NCBI RefSeq assembly: GCF_000331775.1
Contig: NZ_CAPJ01000529.1
Location: 1-33,294, forward strand
Direction: 5' to 3'
DNA from: Xanthomonas translucens pv. translucens DSM 18974
GTDB lineage: Bacteria; Pseudomonadota; Gammaproteobacteria; Xanthomonadales; Xanthomonadaceae
Length of the DNA stretch: 33,294 nucleotides
In this document: one piece after another, positions 8,405 through 19,363 of the stretch
How positions within the stretch are numbered: the first letter of the stretch is position 1
How the letters are laid out: every line of letters begins with the position of its first letter
Translations under genes and position numbers: made by a program
The notes under the pieces: generated by a model
Seen by the model: only the letters and a program-made list of their open reading frames with translations
Database searches by the model: none
What the model was told of the DNA's origin: nothing

Positions 8405-9233
8405 AGGCAAGGTGGCGGTGGTGACCGGTGCAGGCGCCGGTATCGGCAAGGCATGCGCGCTCGCCATCGCGCGCGAAGGCGCCAGGGTGGTGGTGGCCGA
8501 TATCGATGGTCCGGCGGCCACGGCGTGCGCCGCGCAGATCGCATCCGCCGCGGGCCAGGCGCTGGCCGTCACCACGGACATCGCCGATGCGCAGGCGGTG
8601 GCCGCACTGTTCGAGGCGGCACAACGGCACTTCGGCGGGGTCGATCTGTTGGTCAACAACGCGAGCGCGATGCAGCTGACGCCGCGCGACCGCGCGCTCC
8701 TGGAGCTGGACATGGAGGTCTGGGACCAGACCATGGCGACCAATCTGCGCGGCACGCTGCTGTGCTGCCGGCAGGCCGTCCCGCGCATGATCGCCCGCGG
8801 CGGCGGCGCGATCATCGTCATGTCCTCGTGCCAGGGGCTGAGCGGCGATACCGCACAGACCTCCTATGCCGCGTCGAAGGCCGCGATGAACATGCTGTCG
8901 ACCTCGCTCGCCACCCAGTACGGTCACGCGCAGATCCGCTGCAATGCGGTCGCGCCGGGCCTGATCATGACCGAGCGACTTGTCGCCAAACTGGACGACG
9001 CCACGCAACGGCACTTGCGCCGGCACCAACTGCTTCCACGCGTCGGTCGTGCGGAGGACGTGGCGGCGCTGGTGGCGTTTCTGCTGTCCGACGATGCCGC
9101 CTTCATCACCGGCCAGGTCGTCTGCATCGATGGCGGCATGCTGGCGCATGTGCCGACGTATGCGGACGGCGGCAACAGCCGCGCTGCTGCGCATGTTGCC
9201 GCCCCCGACGCGGCCGCGGCACCGCACCGCTGA
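8391..9233 (+). CDS. Short-chain dehydrogenase/reductase, GA12-aldehyde oxidation (SDR-GA)
   Basis: The 280-residue classical SDR has the cofactor motif TGAGAGIG at residues 12-19, NNAS at 89-92, catalytic Ser145/146, and Tyr159/Lys163 in YAASK. The C-terminal DGGM segment is also typical. In the bacterial gibberellin operon the SDR oxidises GA12-aldehyde to GA12 after CYP114 has made the ring contraction, probably using NAD+. A strong GGAGGA at 8381-8386 lies 4 nt before the ATG at 8391, inside the end of the ferredoxin gene. The last 30 residues are Ala/His-rich beyond the normal SDR fold. The stop TGA shares its A with the ATG of CYP117, so the two are translationally coupled. Confidence 0.88.
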   Translation: MNRFEGKVAVVTGAGAGIGKACALAIAREGARVVVADIDGPAATACAAQIASAAGQALAVTTDIADAQAVAALFEAAQRHFGGVDLLVNNASAMQLTPRDRALLELDMEVWDQTMATNLRGTLLCCRQAVPRMIARGGGAIIVMSSCQGLSGDTAQTSYAASKAAMNMLSTSLATQYGHAQIRCNAVAPGLIMTERLVAKLDDATQRHLRRHQLLPRVGRAEDVAALVAFLLSDDAAFITGQVVCIDGGMLAHVPTYADGGNSRAAAHVAAPDAAAAPHR

Positions 9234-10576
9234 TGGCCATGCTGCTCAATCCGTTGGACCGTCGTGCGCGGCTGCGCCACGACATCCCGGTCATGCGCGG
9301 CGCATTTCCTCTGGTCGGGCATCTTCCTGCCATCGTGTGTGATCTGCCGAACTTGCTGCAGCGCGCCGAGCAGACGTTGGGCAACCACTTCTGGCTCGAT
9401 TTCGGCCCTGCCGGGCAACTCATGACCTGCCTCGATCCGGAGGCGTTCGCGCTGCTCCGGCACAAGGACGTGTCGTCGGCGCTGATCGAAGAAATCGCAC
9501 CCGAACTGCTTGGCGGAACGTTGGTCGCACAGGACGGCACCGTGCATCGACAGGCGCGCGATGCGATCAAGGCGGCGTTCCTGCCCAAAGGGCTGACCCA
9601 GGCCGGAATCGGCGAACTGTTCGCGCCGGTCATCCAGACGCGGTTACAGGCGTGGCGCGACCGGGGCGAGGTGGCCATCCTGCGCGAGACCGGCGACTTG
9701 ATGCTCAAGCTCATCTTCAGCCTCATGGGCATTCCGGCGCAGGACCTGCCGGGATGGCGTCGCAAGTACCACCAGCTGCTGCAGTTGATCGTCGCTCCGC
9801 CTGTCGATCTGCCTGGCCTGCCGTTGCGGCGCGGCCGCGCCGCACGCGAATGGATCGATGCACAGTTGCGCCAATTCATCCGCGACGCGCGCGCGCATGC
9901 CGCGCGCAATGGCCTGCTCAACGACATGGTGAACGCCTTCGACCATGGCGACGATGCCCTCTCCGACGACGTTCTGGTCGCGAACATCCGATTGCTGCTG
10001 CTCGCCGGCCACGACACCACCGCTTCGACGATGGCCTGGATGGTGATCGAACTGGCGCGGCAGCCCGCATTGTGGGACGCGCTGGTCGATGAGGCGCAGC
10101 GCGTCGGGGAGGTGCCGACCCAGCCTGCGGACCTTGCACAGTGTCGGGTCGCCGAGGCGCTGTTCCGCGAAACGCTGCGCGTGCATCCGGCGACCACGCT
10201 GCTGCCGCGCCGCACACTGCAGGAACTGCAACTAGGCCAGCGGCGGGTTCCGGCAGGCACCCGCCTGTGCATCCCGCTGCTGTACTTCTCGACCTCGGCG
10301 CTGCTGCACGAAGAGGCGGATCGGTTCCGCTTGGAGCGGTGGCTGCAACGCACCGAACCGATCCGGCCGGTGGACATGCTGCAGTTCGGTACCGGTCCGC
10401 ATGTGTGCATCGGCTACCACCTGGTGTGGCTGGAATTGGTGCAGTTCTGCATCGCCCTGGCACTGACCATGGACAAAGCCGGGGTACGGCCGCGGTTGTT
10501 GGGCGATGTCGAAAAGGGCCGTCGCTATTACCCGACCGCGCATCCGTCGATGAGCATCCATATCGGCTTTTCGTGA
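9233..10576 (+). CDS. cyp117: CYP117 cytochrome P450, ent-kaurene oxidase
   Basis: The 447-residue P450 has a complete I-helix AGHDTT (258-263), K-helix ExxR at Glu313-Arg316, and the haem loop FGTGPHVCIG with Cys392. In characterised bacterial gibberellin pathways CYP117 oxidises ent-kaurene at C-19 in three steps to ent-kaurenoic acid. It looks more like general CYP families (long I-helix with acid-alcohol pair) than CYP114 or CYP115. The ATG at 9233 overlaps the SDR stop by one base; a second ATG two codons later (9239) is also possible. The gene is followed by a 142-150-bp gap with a strong hairpin, which separates the tailoring genes from the terpene-backbone genes. Confidence 0.88.
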   Translation: MAMLLNPLDRRARLRHDIPVMRGAFPLVGHLPAIVCDLPNLLQRAEQTLGNHFWLDFGPAGQLMTCLDPEAFALLRHKDVSSALIEEIAPELLGGTLVAQDGTVHRQARDAIKAAFLPKGLTQAGIGELFAPVIQTRLQAWRDRGEVAILRETGDLMLKLIFSLMGIPAQDLPGWRRKYHQLLQLIVAPPVDLPGLPLRRGRAAREWIDAQLRQFIRDARAHAARNGLLNDMVNAFDHGDDALSDDVLVANIRLLLLAGHDTTASTMAWMVIELARQPALWDALVDEAQRVGEVPTQPADLAQCRVAEALFRETLRVHPATTLLPRRTLQELQLGQRRVPAGTRLCIPLLYFSTSALLHEEADRFRLERWLQRTEPIRPVDMLQFGTGPHVCIGYHLVWLELVQFCIALALTMDKAGVRPRLLGDVEKGRRYYPTAHPSMSIHIGFS

Positions 10577-10629
10577 GGTTACACAGCGTGCGCTCGGTCG
10601 GGACATCGACGCTGACGAGCCAAGACATT

Positions 10630-10663
10630 CCGGCGCCCACGGCCATGGCCGATGGGGCGCCGG
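10630..10663 (+). terminator. Long nested hairpin between CYP117 and GGPP synthase genes
   Basis: Arms CCGGCGCCC (10630-10638) and GGGCGCCGG (10655-10663) pair perfectly over 9 bp. Their loop contains a second stem, CGGCC (10640-10644) with GGCCG (10647-10651). Together they make about 14 bp of GC-rich pairing. No U-tract follows, so a full intrinsic terminator is unlikely. It may be an mRNA processing or stability element, or a weak attenuator. Confidence 0.45.
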
Positions 10664-10727
10664 CACCATCGCGGCGGTTCGTCTTCCGCCGTGGCCGTTT
10701 CCTTGCAGGTACAAGGACATGAACAAC

Positions 10728-11726
10728 ATGCACACCGGTTCCACGATGTACGACCCACGATCGGATGCTCCCGCTGCTGGGAGTACGCAGATGCAGGCGC
10801 GCGATGCCTCTGCCACGTCGCTCCAGGAGCCGTGGGCGCAGGCTGGCGCAAGGCGGGTCGAGCAGGCGATGGCGCGGTTGCTCTGCGTCGAAGACGACGG
10901 AGGGACGAAACTGGTGGCGGCGATGCGTTACGCCACCTTGCAGGGCGGAAAGCGTACCCGCGCCTTGCTTTGTCTGGCTGCCGGCGCACTGGCCGACGCG
11001 CCGGCGCATGTGCTCGACGATGTCGGCGCCGCCATCGAACTGATGCACGCCTGCACGCTGGTCCACGACGACCTGCCGGCGATGGACGACGACGTGCTTC
11101 GTCGCGGTATTCCGACCGTGCACGTCGAGTTCGGCGAAGCCACCGCGATCCTGGTCGGCGATGCGTTGCAGGCGCACGCGTTTCTTACCCTCGCGCAACT
11201 GGATGCGCCCGGCGACATTCGCGTCGCGCTCGTCCGCGAGCTGGCGCATGCCGTGTCCGCTGCCGGCGCCGCCGGCGGGCAGGCACTGGATCTGGCCTTG
11301 GTCGGACAGTATGTGGAGCTGGACAAGATCGTCGCGATGCACAGCATGAAGAGCGGCGCGCTGGTGCGTGCTTCCGTGCGCATGGGCGCCTTGTGCGCGA
11401 TCGCCGAAGACGGCGCGCACGCCGAGCTGTACCGTGCGCTCGATCGCTACAGTTCCTGCTTCGGCTTGGCATTGCAGGTGGTTGACGACATCCTCGATGC
11501 GACCGCCGATACCGCGACGCTGGGCAAGACCGCGGGCAAGGATGCGGCGGCGCAGAAGCCGACCTGCGCGTCGATCATGGGGCTGCAGGCCGCGCGCGCG
11601 TTCGCGCTTGAGCTGTTGCGCGATGCCGGAGCGGCGATCGCGCCGCTGGGGCCGCGCGCGGAACGGCTGGCGCAGATGCTGCGGCGGGCCGACCTATATC
11701 TGGCCGAGCACGCGCCATGCGCATGA
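10728..11726 (+). CDS. ggps: Geranylgeranyl diphosphate synthase (short-chain trans-prenyltransferase)
   Basis: The 332-residue protein is an all-helical isoprenyl diphosphate synthase. The first Asp-rich motif DDLPAMD begins at Asp114 and the second, DDILD, at Asp253. GGKRTRALL near 70-80 binds the homoallylic diphosphate. The DDx4D form of the first motif is common in bacterial enzymes. Sequence alone cannot separate GGPP from FPP synthase, but the place before CPS and KS, which need GGPP, makes GGPP the product. An ATG at 10719 lies only 1 nt after AAGGA (10713-10717), whereas the ATG at 10728 has a proper 10-nt spacing, so I prefer 10728. The first 35 residues are polar and poorly structured. 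A 266-bp gap follows before CPS. Confidence 0.87.
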   Translation: MHTGSTMYDPRSDAPAAGSTQMQARDASATSLQEPWAQAGARRVEQAMARLLCVEDDGGTKLVAAMRYATLQGGKRTRALLCLAAGALADAPAHVLDDVGAAIELMHACTLVHDDLPAMDDDVLRRGIPTVHVEFGEATAILVGDALQAHAFLTLAQLDAPGDIRVALVRELAHAVSAAGAAGGQALDLALVGQYVELDKIVAMHSMKSGALVRASVRMGALCAIAEDGAHAELYRALDRYSSCFGLALQVVDDILDATADTATLGKTAGKDAAAQKPTCASIMGLQAARAFALELLRDAGAAIAPLGPRAERLAQMLRRADLYLAEHAPCA

Positions 11727-11992
11727 AACGTCCTGCCTGCCTCGATGCACCCCGCCGCCGTGGCAGCCGGCCGCGGCAGCGGGGCCGCCCTGGCCCGGGT
11801 CGGGGCCACCGATCGCCTCGGTCGCCTGGCGTGGAAACGCTGCAGGCGCCGCGTTGCGCGCCGCCGTGCCCAAGCGCGTTGGCGGTGTGGCGATGCACGC
11901 AGGCGCGCGGCGAACCACGGCGGGCGTATCGCCGCGTGCGCGGCATGCGCCAGATCCAGTTTCTCGTCTCCCACTGTCAGAAGGAAGCCCGC
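11727..11992. other. GC-rich gap between GGPP synthase and CPS genes
   Basis: The 266 bp between the two terpene genes is long for this compact operon. Several Arg-rich open frames cross it but none resembles a known protein, and the frame leading into CPS has no Shine-Dalgarno site before its ATGs at 11717 and 11945. Only the last 12 bp, carrying AAGGA at 11981-11985, have a clear function as the CPS ribosome site. Confidence 0.5.
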
Positions 11993-14439
<2,447 letters not shown>

Positions 14440-14524
14440 ACGTGCGGATGCGGCGGCGCATGCAGTGACACCTGCGATCCAAGACGATGCCATGCGATCG
14501 TGCGACGGCGCGAAGGACGCGAGC

Positions 14525-15580
14525 ATGAGCGATTGCGGTCTGAGCCGGCGCAAGGACGATCATCTGGATATCGTGCTGGATCAACGCATGACATCGGCCA
14601 CCGCCGCGGCTGCGGCCGGCTGGGACCGCATCCGTTTCGAACACTGCGCATTGCCCGAGTTGGCTCTGGCGCAGATCGATCTGCGCGCCTCGCTGTTCGG
14701 CAAGGCGCTGCGGGCGCCGTTGCTGATCAGTTCCATGACCGGCGGCACGGCGCGTGCGGAAGCCATCAATCGGCATCTGAGCGAGGCGGCGCAGGCGCTG
14801 GGGATCGCCATGTGCGTCGGGTCGCAGCGGGTGAGCTTGCGATCCGGGAACTCGCAAGGCCTGACGCGCGCGCTGCGGCGCCTCGCGCCGGACGTTCCCT
14901 TGTTGGCCAATCTCGGTGCCGCGCAACTGTGCGAAGCCGACGGTCTGGACCTGGCGCGTCGCGCAGTGGAGGCGCTGGAGGCCGATGCGCTGATCGTCCA
15001 TCTCAATCCATTGCAGGAAGCGGTGCAGCCGGAGGGCGACCGCGATTGGCGCGGGGTCCTGGCTCAGATCGCACGCGTCGTGCGCAGCGTCGGAGTGCCG
15101 ATCGTGGTCAAGGAAGTAGGCTCCGGACTGTCGGCATCGGTGGCGTGCGCGCTGGTCGATGCGGGCGTGGCGGCGATCGATGTCGCCGGAGCCGGCGGCA
15201 CCAGTTGGGCCGCAGTGGAAGGCGCGCGCGCCAGCGATCCCGCCGACCGTGCGGTGGCGATGGCGTTCGCAGATTGGGGCATCCCGACCCCGCTCAGCGT
15301 GCAGGCAGTCCGTGAGGCGTTGCCCGCGGTGACGCTGATCGCCTCGGGCGGGGTCCGCGACGGTGTCGATGTGGCCAAGGCCATCCGCCTGGGGGCGGAC
15401 ATCGCCGGGCAGGCAGCCGGCGTGCTGCGTGCCGCGGCGCTATCCACCGAGGCGGTCGTCGCGCATTTCGAAATCGTGATACGCCAGTTGGCGGTCGTGT
15501 GTTTCTGTACCGGCTCGGCAGATCTGGCCGCGTTGCGTCAGGCGCGTCTGCTGCCTTCGGCGCATCCGCCCGCCGACTGA
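14525..15580 (+). CDS. idi: Type 2 isopentenyl diphosphate isomerase (FMN-dependent)
   Basis: The 351-residue protein has the type 2 IDI opening RKDDHLD, the MTGGT segment, [15 protein letters not shown], and the FMN phosphate region [19 protein letters not shown] in a TIM-barrel order. It interconverts IPP and DMAPP with reduced FMN and Mg2+, balancing the two precursors from the MEP pathway for GGPP synthase. The ATG at 14525 follows AAGGA (14513-14517) by 7 nt. Upstream in-frame ATGs at 14408 and 14426 fall in or near the end of KS and add unconserved residues. It ends the operon. IDI is an accessory gene found in some but not all bacterial gibberellin operons. Confidence 0.88.
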   Translation: MSDCGLSRRKDDHLDIVLDQRMTSATAAAAAGWDRIRFEHCALPELALAQIDLRASLFGKALRAPLLISSMTGGTARAEAINRHLSEAAQALGIAMCVGSQRVSLRSGNSQGLTRALRRLAPDVPLLANLGAAQLCEADGLDLARRAVEALEADALIVHLNPLQEAVQPEGDRDWRGVLAQIARVVRSVGVPIVVKEVGSGLSASVACALVDAGVAAIDVAGAGGTSWAAVEGARASDPADRAVAMAFADWGIPTPLSVQAVREALPAVTLIASGGVRDGVDVAKAIRLGADIAGQAAGVLRAAALSTEAVVAHFEIVIRQLAVVCFCTGSADLAALRQARLLPSAHPPAD

Positions 15581-15683
15581 GGCCCGCGTCGGCGGCGCTG
15601 GCCGGTGGCAAGCGCACAGCGACGACAGGCGCGTGCCGCAGGATTCAGTCGAGGGGCGAGGCCCCGCTCGGGCAGCGAACGAG

Positions 15684-15718
15684 CGCCGCCAGCGATGCTG
15701 CAGGCGCTGCTGGCGGCG
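15684..15718. terminator. 10-bp stem hairpin between convergent genes after the operon
   Basis: CGCCGCCAGC (15684-15693) and GCTGGCGGCG (15709-15718) pair perfectly with a 15-nt loop. A smaller stem, GGGGC/GCCCC, lies at 15653-15665. Both sit in the 246-bp space between the end of IDI (plus) and the end of the acyl-CoA dehydrogenase gene (minus). No T-tract follows on either strand, so termination would need another factor. Apart from these stems I see nothing in the gap. Confidence 0.35.
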
Positions 15719-15826
15719 GCGGGAGTCGCGAGGCGCCGCACAGCGGTGCAAGCAACGCGACAGCGCGCAGCTGTCGCGCTCTGCGCCGACGGGCAGACCC
15801 AGGTCCGCCGGCGCAGGGCGCTGCGA

Positions 15827-18307
15827 TCAGGCTGCTTCGCGCGAGTGGTCGTCGCCGGCCGTGGCACGCTGGTAGTAGCTGGCCGAGCGCAATTCATCGG
15901 CGTCGAAATCGTCCACGCTGATCGTGTCCATGGTGATCTCGCGCAGTTCCTCCAGCTGGCGGCGCTCGTCGGCCGAGAGCACGCCTTCGCGCACCGCCTC
16001 GTCCAGCTGCGCCGCGAAGTCCAGCGCCTCGATGCCCTTGCTCTTGAGCGCCTTCAGGAACTTGCGCTCGACCGGCTCGGCCAGCACCGCCTTGGTCAGG
16101 TAGCTGGCGATGCGGCCGCCCGGATTGTTCTCGCACGGTGTCAGGAACACGTCATGGCCGAGGCGGTCGCGGGCTTCGTTCGGGGTCATCAGCAGCGCAG
16201 CGACGCGGTGGCCCAGGCGGTCGCCCGGGGCTTCGGCGCGGCGGCCCCACGGAAAGATCAGCGCCCACATCAGCCAGCCCACCGGGCGGATCGGGAAGTT
16301 GCGCAGTGCCGCCGACAGCGCCAGCTCGATCTTGTGCACGCTGTCGTGGAACGCCCAGGCCAGCAGCGGCTGGTCGGTCGCCGGGGCGCCCTCGTCGTGG
16401 TAGCGCTTGAGCATCGCGCTGGTCATGTAGATATGGCTCAGCACGTCGCCCAGGCGGCCGGACAGCGATTCCTTGAACTTCAGCTTGCCGCCGAGCATCA
16501 GCATCGACACGTCGGCCATCAGCGCCAGGTTCGCCGAATAGCGGTCCAGCTTGCGGAAGAAGCGGCGGGTATAGGCGTCGCCGGGGGCCGCGCCGATGCG
16601 TGCGGCGGTCAGGCCGAACCACAGCGAGCGCACCGCGTTGGAGATCGCGAAGCCGATATGGCCGAACAGGTTGCGGTCGAACGCGTCGACGCCGGCCTTG
16701 TGGTCGGGGTTGGCGGCGGCCTTCATTTCCTTCATCACCCACGGATGGCACAGGATCGCGCCCTGGCCGAAGATCAGCAGGCTGCGGGTCATGATGTTGG
16801 CGCCTTCCACGGTGATCGCGATCGGCGCCGCCTGCCAGCTGCGGCCGGCGAAATTGCGCGGGCCGAGGATGATGCCCTTGCCGCCGACCACGTCCATCAC
16901 GTCGCTGATGACTTCGCGGCTCATCGAGGTGCAGTGGTACTTGGCGATCGCCGACGGCACCGACGGCACGTCGCCGCGATCCACCGCCGCGGCGGTGGCC
17001 TGGGCCAGCGCGCTGATCGCATAGGCCTTGCCGCCGATCCGCGCCAGCGCCTCTTCCACGCCTTCGAAGCGGCCGACCGACAGGCCGAACTGCTTGCGGA
17101 TGCGCGCGTAGGCGCCGGTGACGATCGCGCCGTACTTGGCGCCGCCGCTGGCGGTGGAGGGCAGGGTGATCGAGCGGCCCACGGCCAGGCACTCGTTGAG
17201 CATGTTCCAGCCCTTGCCGACCATGTCCACGCCGCCGATCAGCTGGCTGAGCGGGATGAACACCTCGCGGCCGTGGATCGGGCCGTTCTGGAACGGCGAG
17301 TTCAGCGGGAAGTGGCGGCGGCCGATTTCAACGCCGGGCGTTTCGCGCGGCAGCAACGCCAGGGTGATGCCGATGTCCTTGGTGTCGCCGATCAGGCCGT
17401 CCGGGTCGTACATGCGGAACGCCAGGCCGACCAGCGTAGCCACCGGCGCCAGGGTGATGTAGCGCTTGTCGAAGGTCAGCTTGACGCCGAGCACGTTGGC
17501 GCCGTTCCACTCGCCCTTGCAGACGATGCCGTAGTCGGGGATCGAGGTCGCGTCGGACCCGGCGAACGGGCCGGTCAGGCCGAAGCACGGCACTTCCTGA
17601 CCCACCGCCAGGCGCGGCAGGTAATAGTCCTTCTGTTCCTTGGAGCCGTAATGCAGCAGCAGTTCGCCAGGGCCCAGCGAGTTCGGCACGCCGACGGTGG
17701 AGCTGACCACGCTCGATACCGAGGCGATCTTCTGGATCACCTTGTGGTGGGCCAGCGCCGAGAAACCCAGGCCGCCGTATTCCTTGGGAATGATCATGCC
17801 GAAGAATTTGTGCTTCTTGACGAAGCTCCACAGCTCAGGCGGCAGGTCGGCGTGGACGTGGGTGATTTCCCAGTCGTTGGTCATCCGGCACAGCTCTTCC
17901 ACCGGGCCGTCGAGGAAGGCCTGCTCCTCGGCGGTCAGCTGCGGCTTCGGGTAGTCGAGCAGCTTCTGCCAGTCCGGATCGCCGGTGAACAGTTCGCCCT
18001 CGAAACCGACCGAACCGGTTTCCAGCGCGATCCGCTCGGTCTGCGACAGCGGCGGCAGCACCTTGCGGAACACCTTCAGCATCGGCGCGGTGAGCAGCGG
18101 CTTGCGCACGAACGGCAGCAGCAGCGGCACCGCGACCAGCGCCAGCAGCACCGCGGCGGCGATGGTGGCGGTGTGGCTGGCGCCGAGCAGCCAGCACGCG
18201 ACCAGCAGCGTGGCGCTCAGTGCGGCCCAGACGGCGAGCCGCATGCGGTGATAGGCGGCGAAGGCGCCTGCCAGCAACAACACGAGGAAGGGTGCGACGA
18301 TGCTCAT
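15827..18307 (-). CDS. fadE: FadE-type acyl-CoA dehydrogenase
   Basis: At 826 residues this matches the long FadE family (E. coli FadE is about 814), not the 380-residue soluble dehydrogenases. Residues 1-65 hold two hydrophobic segments that would tie it to the inner membrane. The acyl-CoA dehydrogenase core follows, with the substrate/FAD region LTGPFAGSDATSIPDYG near 245-260 and a long C-terminal FadE domain. It catalyses the FAD-dependent first oxidation of fatty-acyl-CoA in beta-oxidation, with electrons passing to ETF. Its ATG overlaps the stop of the upstream hydrolase gene in ATGA, so the two are translationally coupled, and the pair lies opposite a TetR-type regulator. It is convergent with the gibberellin operon. 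Confidence 0.92.
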   Translation of the reverse strand: MSIVAPFLVLLLAGAFAAYHRMRLAVWAALSATLLVACWLLGASHTATIAAAVLLALVAVPLLLPFVRKPLLTAPMLKVFRKVLPPLSQTERIALETGSVGFEGELFTGDPDWQKLLDYPKPQLTAEEQAFLDGPVEELCRMTNDWEITHVHADLPPELWSFVKKHKFFGMIIPKEYGGLGFSALAHHKVIQKIASVSSVVSSTVGVPNSLGPGELLLHYGSKEQKDYYLPRLAVGQEVPCFGLTGPFAGSDATSIPDYGIVCKGEWNGANVLGVKLTFDKRYITLAPVATLVGLAFRMYDPDGLIGDTKDIGITLALLPRETPGVEIGRRHFPLNSPFQNGPIHGREVFIPLSQLIGGVDMVGKGWNMLNECLAVGRSITLPSTASGGAKYGAIVTGAYARIRKQFGLSVGRFEGVEEALARIGGKAYAISALAQATAAAVDRGDVPSVPSAIAKYHCTSMSREVISDVMDVVGGKGIILGPRNFAGRSWQAAPIAITVEGANIMTRSLLIFGQGAILCHPWVMKEMKAAANPDHKAGVDAFDRNLFGHIGFAISNAVRSLWFGLTAARIGAAPGDAYTRRFFRKLDRYSANLALMADVSMLMLGGKLKFKESLSGRLGDVLSHIYMTSAMLKRYHDEGAPATDQPLLAWAFHDSVHKIELALSAALRNFPIRPVGWLMWALIFPWGRRAEAPGDRLGHRVAALLMTPNEARDRLGHDVFLTPCENNPGGRIASYLTKAVLAEPVERKFLKALKSKGIEALDFAAQLDEAVREGVLSADERRQLEELREITMDTISVDDFDADELRSASYYQRATAGDDHSREAA

Positions 18308-19224
18308 GGGCTTGCTCCGGGGACATGCTCGGTAACGGCGGACGGTGCGCCGGCGCTAGCCGGTGGCAGTGCGTCCAGATAATGCAACACAGTGGCGGTA
18401 AACGCGGCGTTGTCGTCGCCGGCCAGCATATGCGTGGCCTCGGGCAGGTGTGCATGCTGCGCATGCGGCACCAACGACAGGAATTCTGCGATGGTCTGCG
18501 GGGTGACCAGATCGCTGCGCCCGCCGCTGACCAGCAACACCGGGCAATGCACCTTGCTGGCCGCCTGCGCGATCGTGTCCTGGTGCCGCTCGCTGTCGCG
18601 CTCCAGTTCTTCCACCAGGCGCGGATCCCAGTGCCAGTACCAGCGGCCGTCGGCGTGCCGGCGCAGGACGCTGCGCAGCGCTTCGGGCGACTTGCGCGCG
18701 CGTTGCGGCAGATAGGCGGCGATGGCATCGCCGGCGTCGTCCAGGCTGGCGAAGCCGTGCGGATGCGCGGTCATGAACGCAAGGATGCGCTCGACCCCGG
18801 CCGGCTGCCAGCGCGGGGTGATGTCGACCAGCACCATCGCGCGGAACAAGCCCGGCCAGCGCGCCTCGGCCATCAGCCCGAACAGTCCGCCCATCGAGGC
18901 GGCCACCAGCACCGGCGCCGGCGCCATTTCGCCGGCGACCACGATCAGGTCGTCGGTGAACTGTTCGCCGCGGTAGGGCAGGGCGGCGGGATTGCGCGTG
19001 GAGTCGCCATGCCCACGCGCGTCGTAGGCGACGCTGCGGTAGCCGTGGGCCTGCAACGCCGCGGCGCTGGCCATCCAGGCATGCCGGGTCTGCCCGAAGC
19101 CATGCGCGAACAGCACGCTGCCTGCAGCGCCGGGCTCGGTGACGGTCGCGGCCAGCTGCATGTCGTGCGCGCCGGCGAGCAGGGCGGATGCCGCAATCGG
19201 GATGCTGGAAGGAGAGGAAACCAT
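18304..19224 (-). CDS. Alpha/beta hydrolase fold protein
   Basis: The 306-residue protein has an alpha/beta-hydrolase order: HGFG oxyanion loop at 41-44, nucleophile Ser110 in AASMGG, Asp238 in RSDLVTP and His265 in ATHML. The usual first Gly of the nucleophile elbow is Ala. The likely role is ester, lactone or thioester hydrolysis; the substrate is unknown, though co-transcription with fadE suggests fatty-acid chemistry. The ATG at 19224 has no Shine-Dalgarno site. A TTGACA and a CATACT box stand so close that the transcript should begin at or next to the ATG, that is, a leaderless message. Longer in-frame starts would pass through the promoter. The Met at residue 22 is a weaker alternative. 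Confidence 0.82.
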   Translation of the reverse strand: MVSSPSSIPIAASALLAGAHDMQLAATVTEPGAAGSVLFAHGFGQTRHAWMASAAALQAHGYRSVAYDARGHGDSTRNPAALPYRGEQFTDDLIVVAGEMAPAPVLVAASMGGLFGLMAEARWPGLFRAMVLVDITPRWQPAGVERILAFMTAHPHGFASLDDAGDAIAAYLPQRARKSPEALRSVLRRHADGRWYWHWDPRLVEELERDSERHQDTIAQAASKVHCPVLLVSGGRSDLVTPQTIAEFLSLVPHAQHAHLPEATHMLAGDDNAAFTATVLHYLDALPPASAGAPSAVTEHVPGASP

Positions 19225-19274
19225 ACGAACTAGTATGGAGTAGACGCCAGCGATGTCAATACGATGCAGTATGG
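19221..19274 (-). promoter_or_regulatory. Promoter with two dyad operators, likely TetR-controlled and leaderless
   Basis: On the minus strand TTGACA (19254-19259) and CATACT (19232-19237) are 16 bp apart and predict a start near 19225, at the hydrolase ATG (19224). Two similar dyads overlap these boxes: CCATAC-N6-GTATGG (19221-19238, perfect) and CAATAC-N6-GTATGG (19257-19274, one mismatch). A repressor bound there would cover both promoter elements. The divergent TetR gene begins 90 bp away. Confidence 0.6.
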
Positions 19275-19324
19275 AAACGAAAAGCCAGTGCTGCCGGGCA
19301 TTTGCGTGCGATTCATGAAAAACA

Positions 19325-19357
19325 CATACTGCAATCGGCTTCCCCGTATGGTTAAAT
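19325..19357 (+). promoter_or_regulatory. Third dyad and candidate leaderless promoter of the TetR gene
   Basis: CATAC (19325-19329) and GTATG (19346-19350) repeat the half-sites of the two upstream dyads, but with 16 bp between them instead of 6, one helical turn more. A TTAAAT box at 19352-19357 lies 6 nt before the regulator ATG (19364), again consistent with a leaderless message. The -35 region is poor. Confidence 0.4.
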
Positions 19358-19363
19358 CGACGG

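Noticed and set aside
11717..11992. N-terminal extension of CPS by 92 residues from the ATG at 11717
   Set aside because: It has no ribosome site, overlaps the end of GGPS and codes for low-complexity Arg/Pro-rich sequence; GTG 11993 has AAGGA at the right distance.
15605..18382. Very long plus-strand open frame (925 codons) opposite fadE
   Set aside because: It mirrors the fadE codon pattern, is rich in Gln/His/Arg/Ala and has no domain; fadE on the minus strand explains the region.
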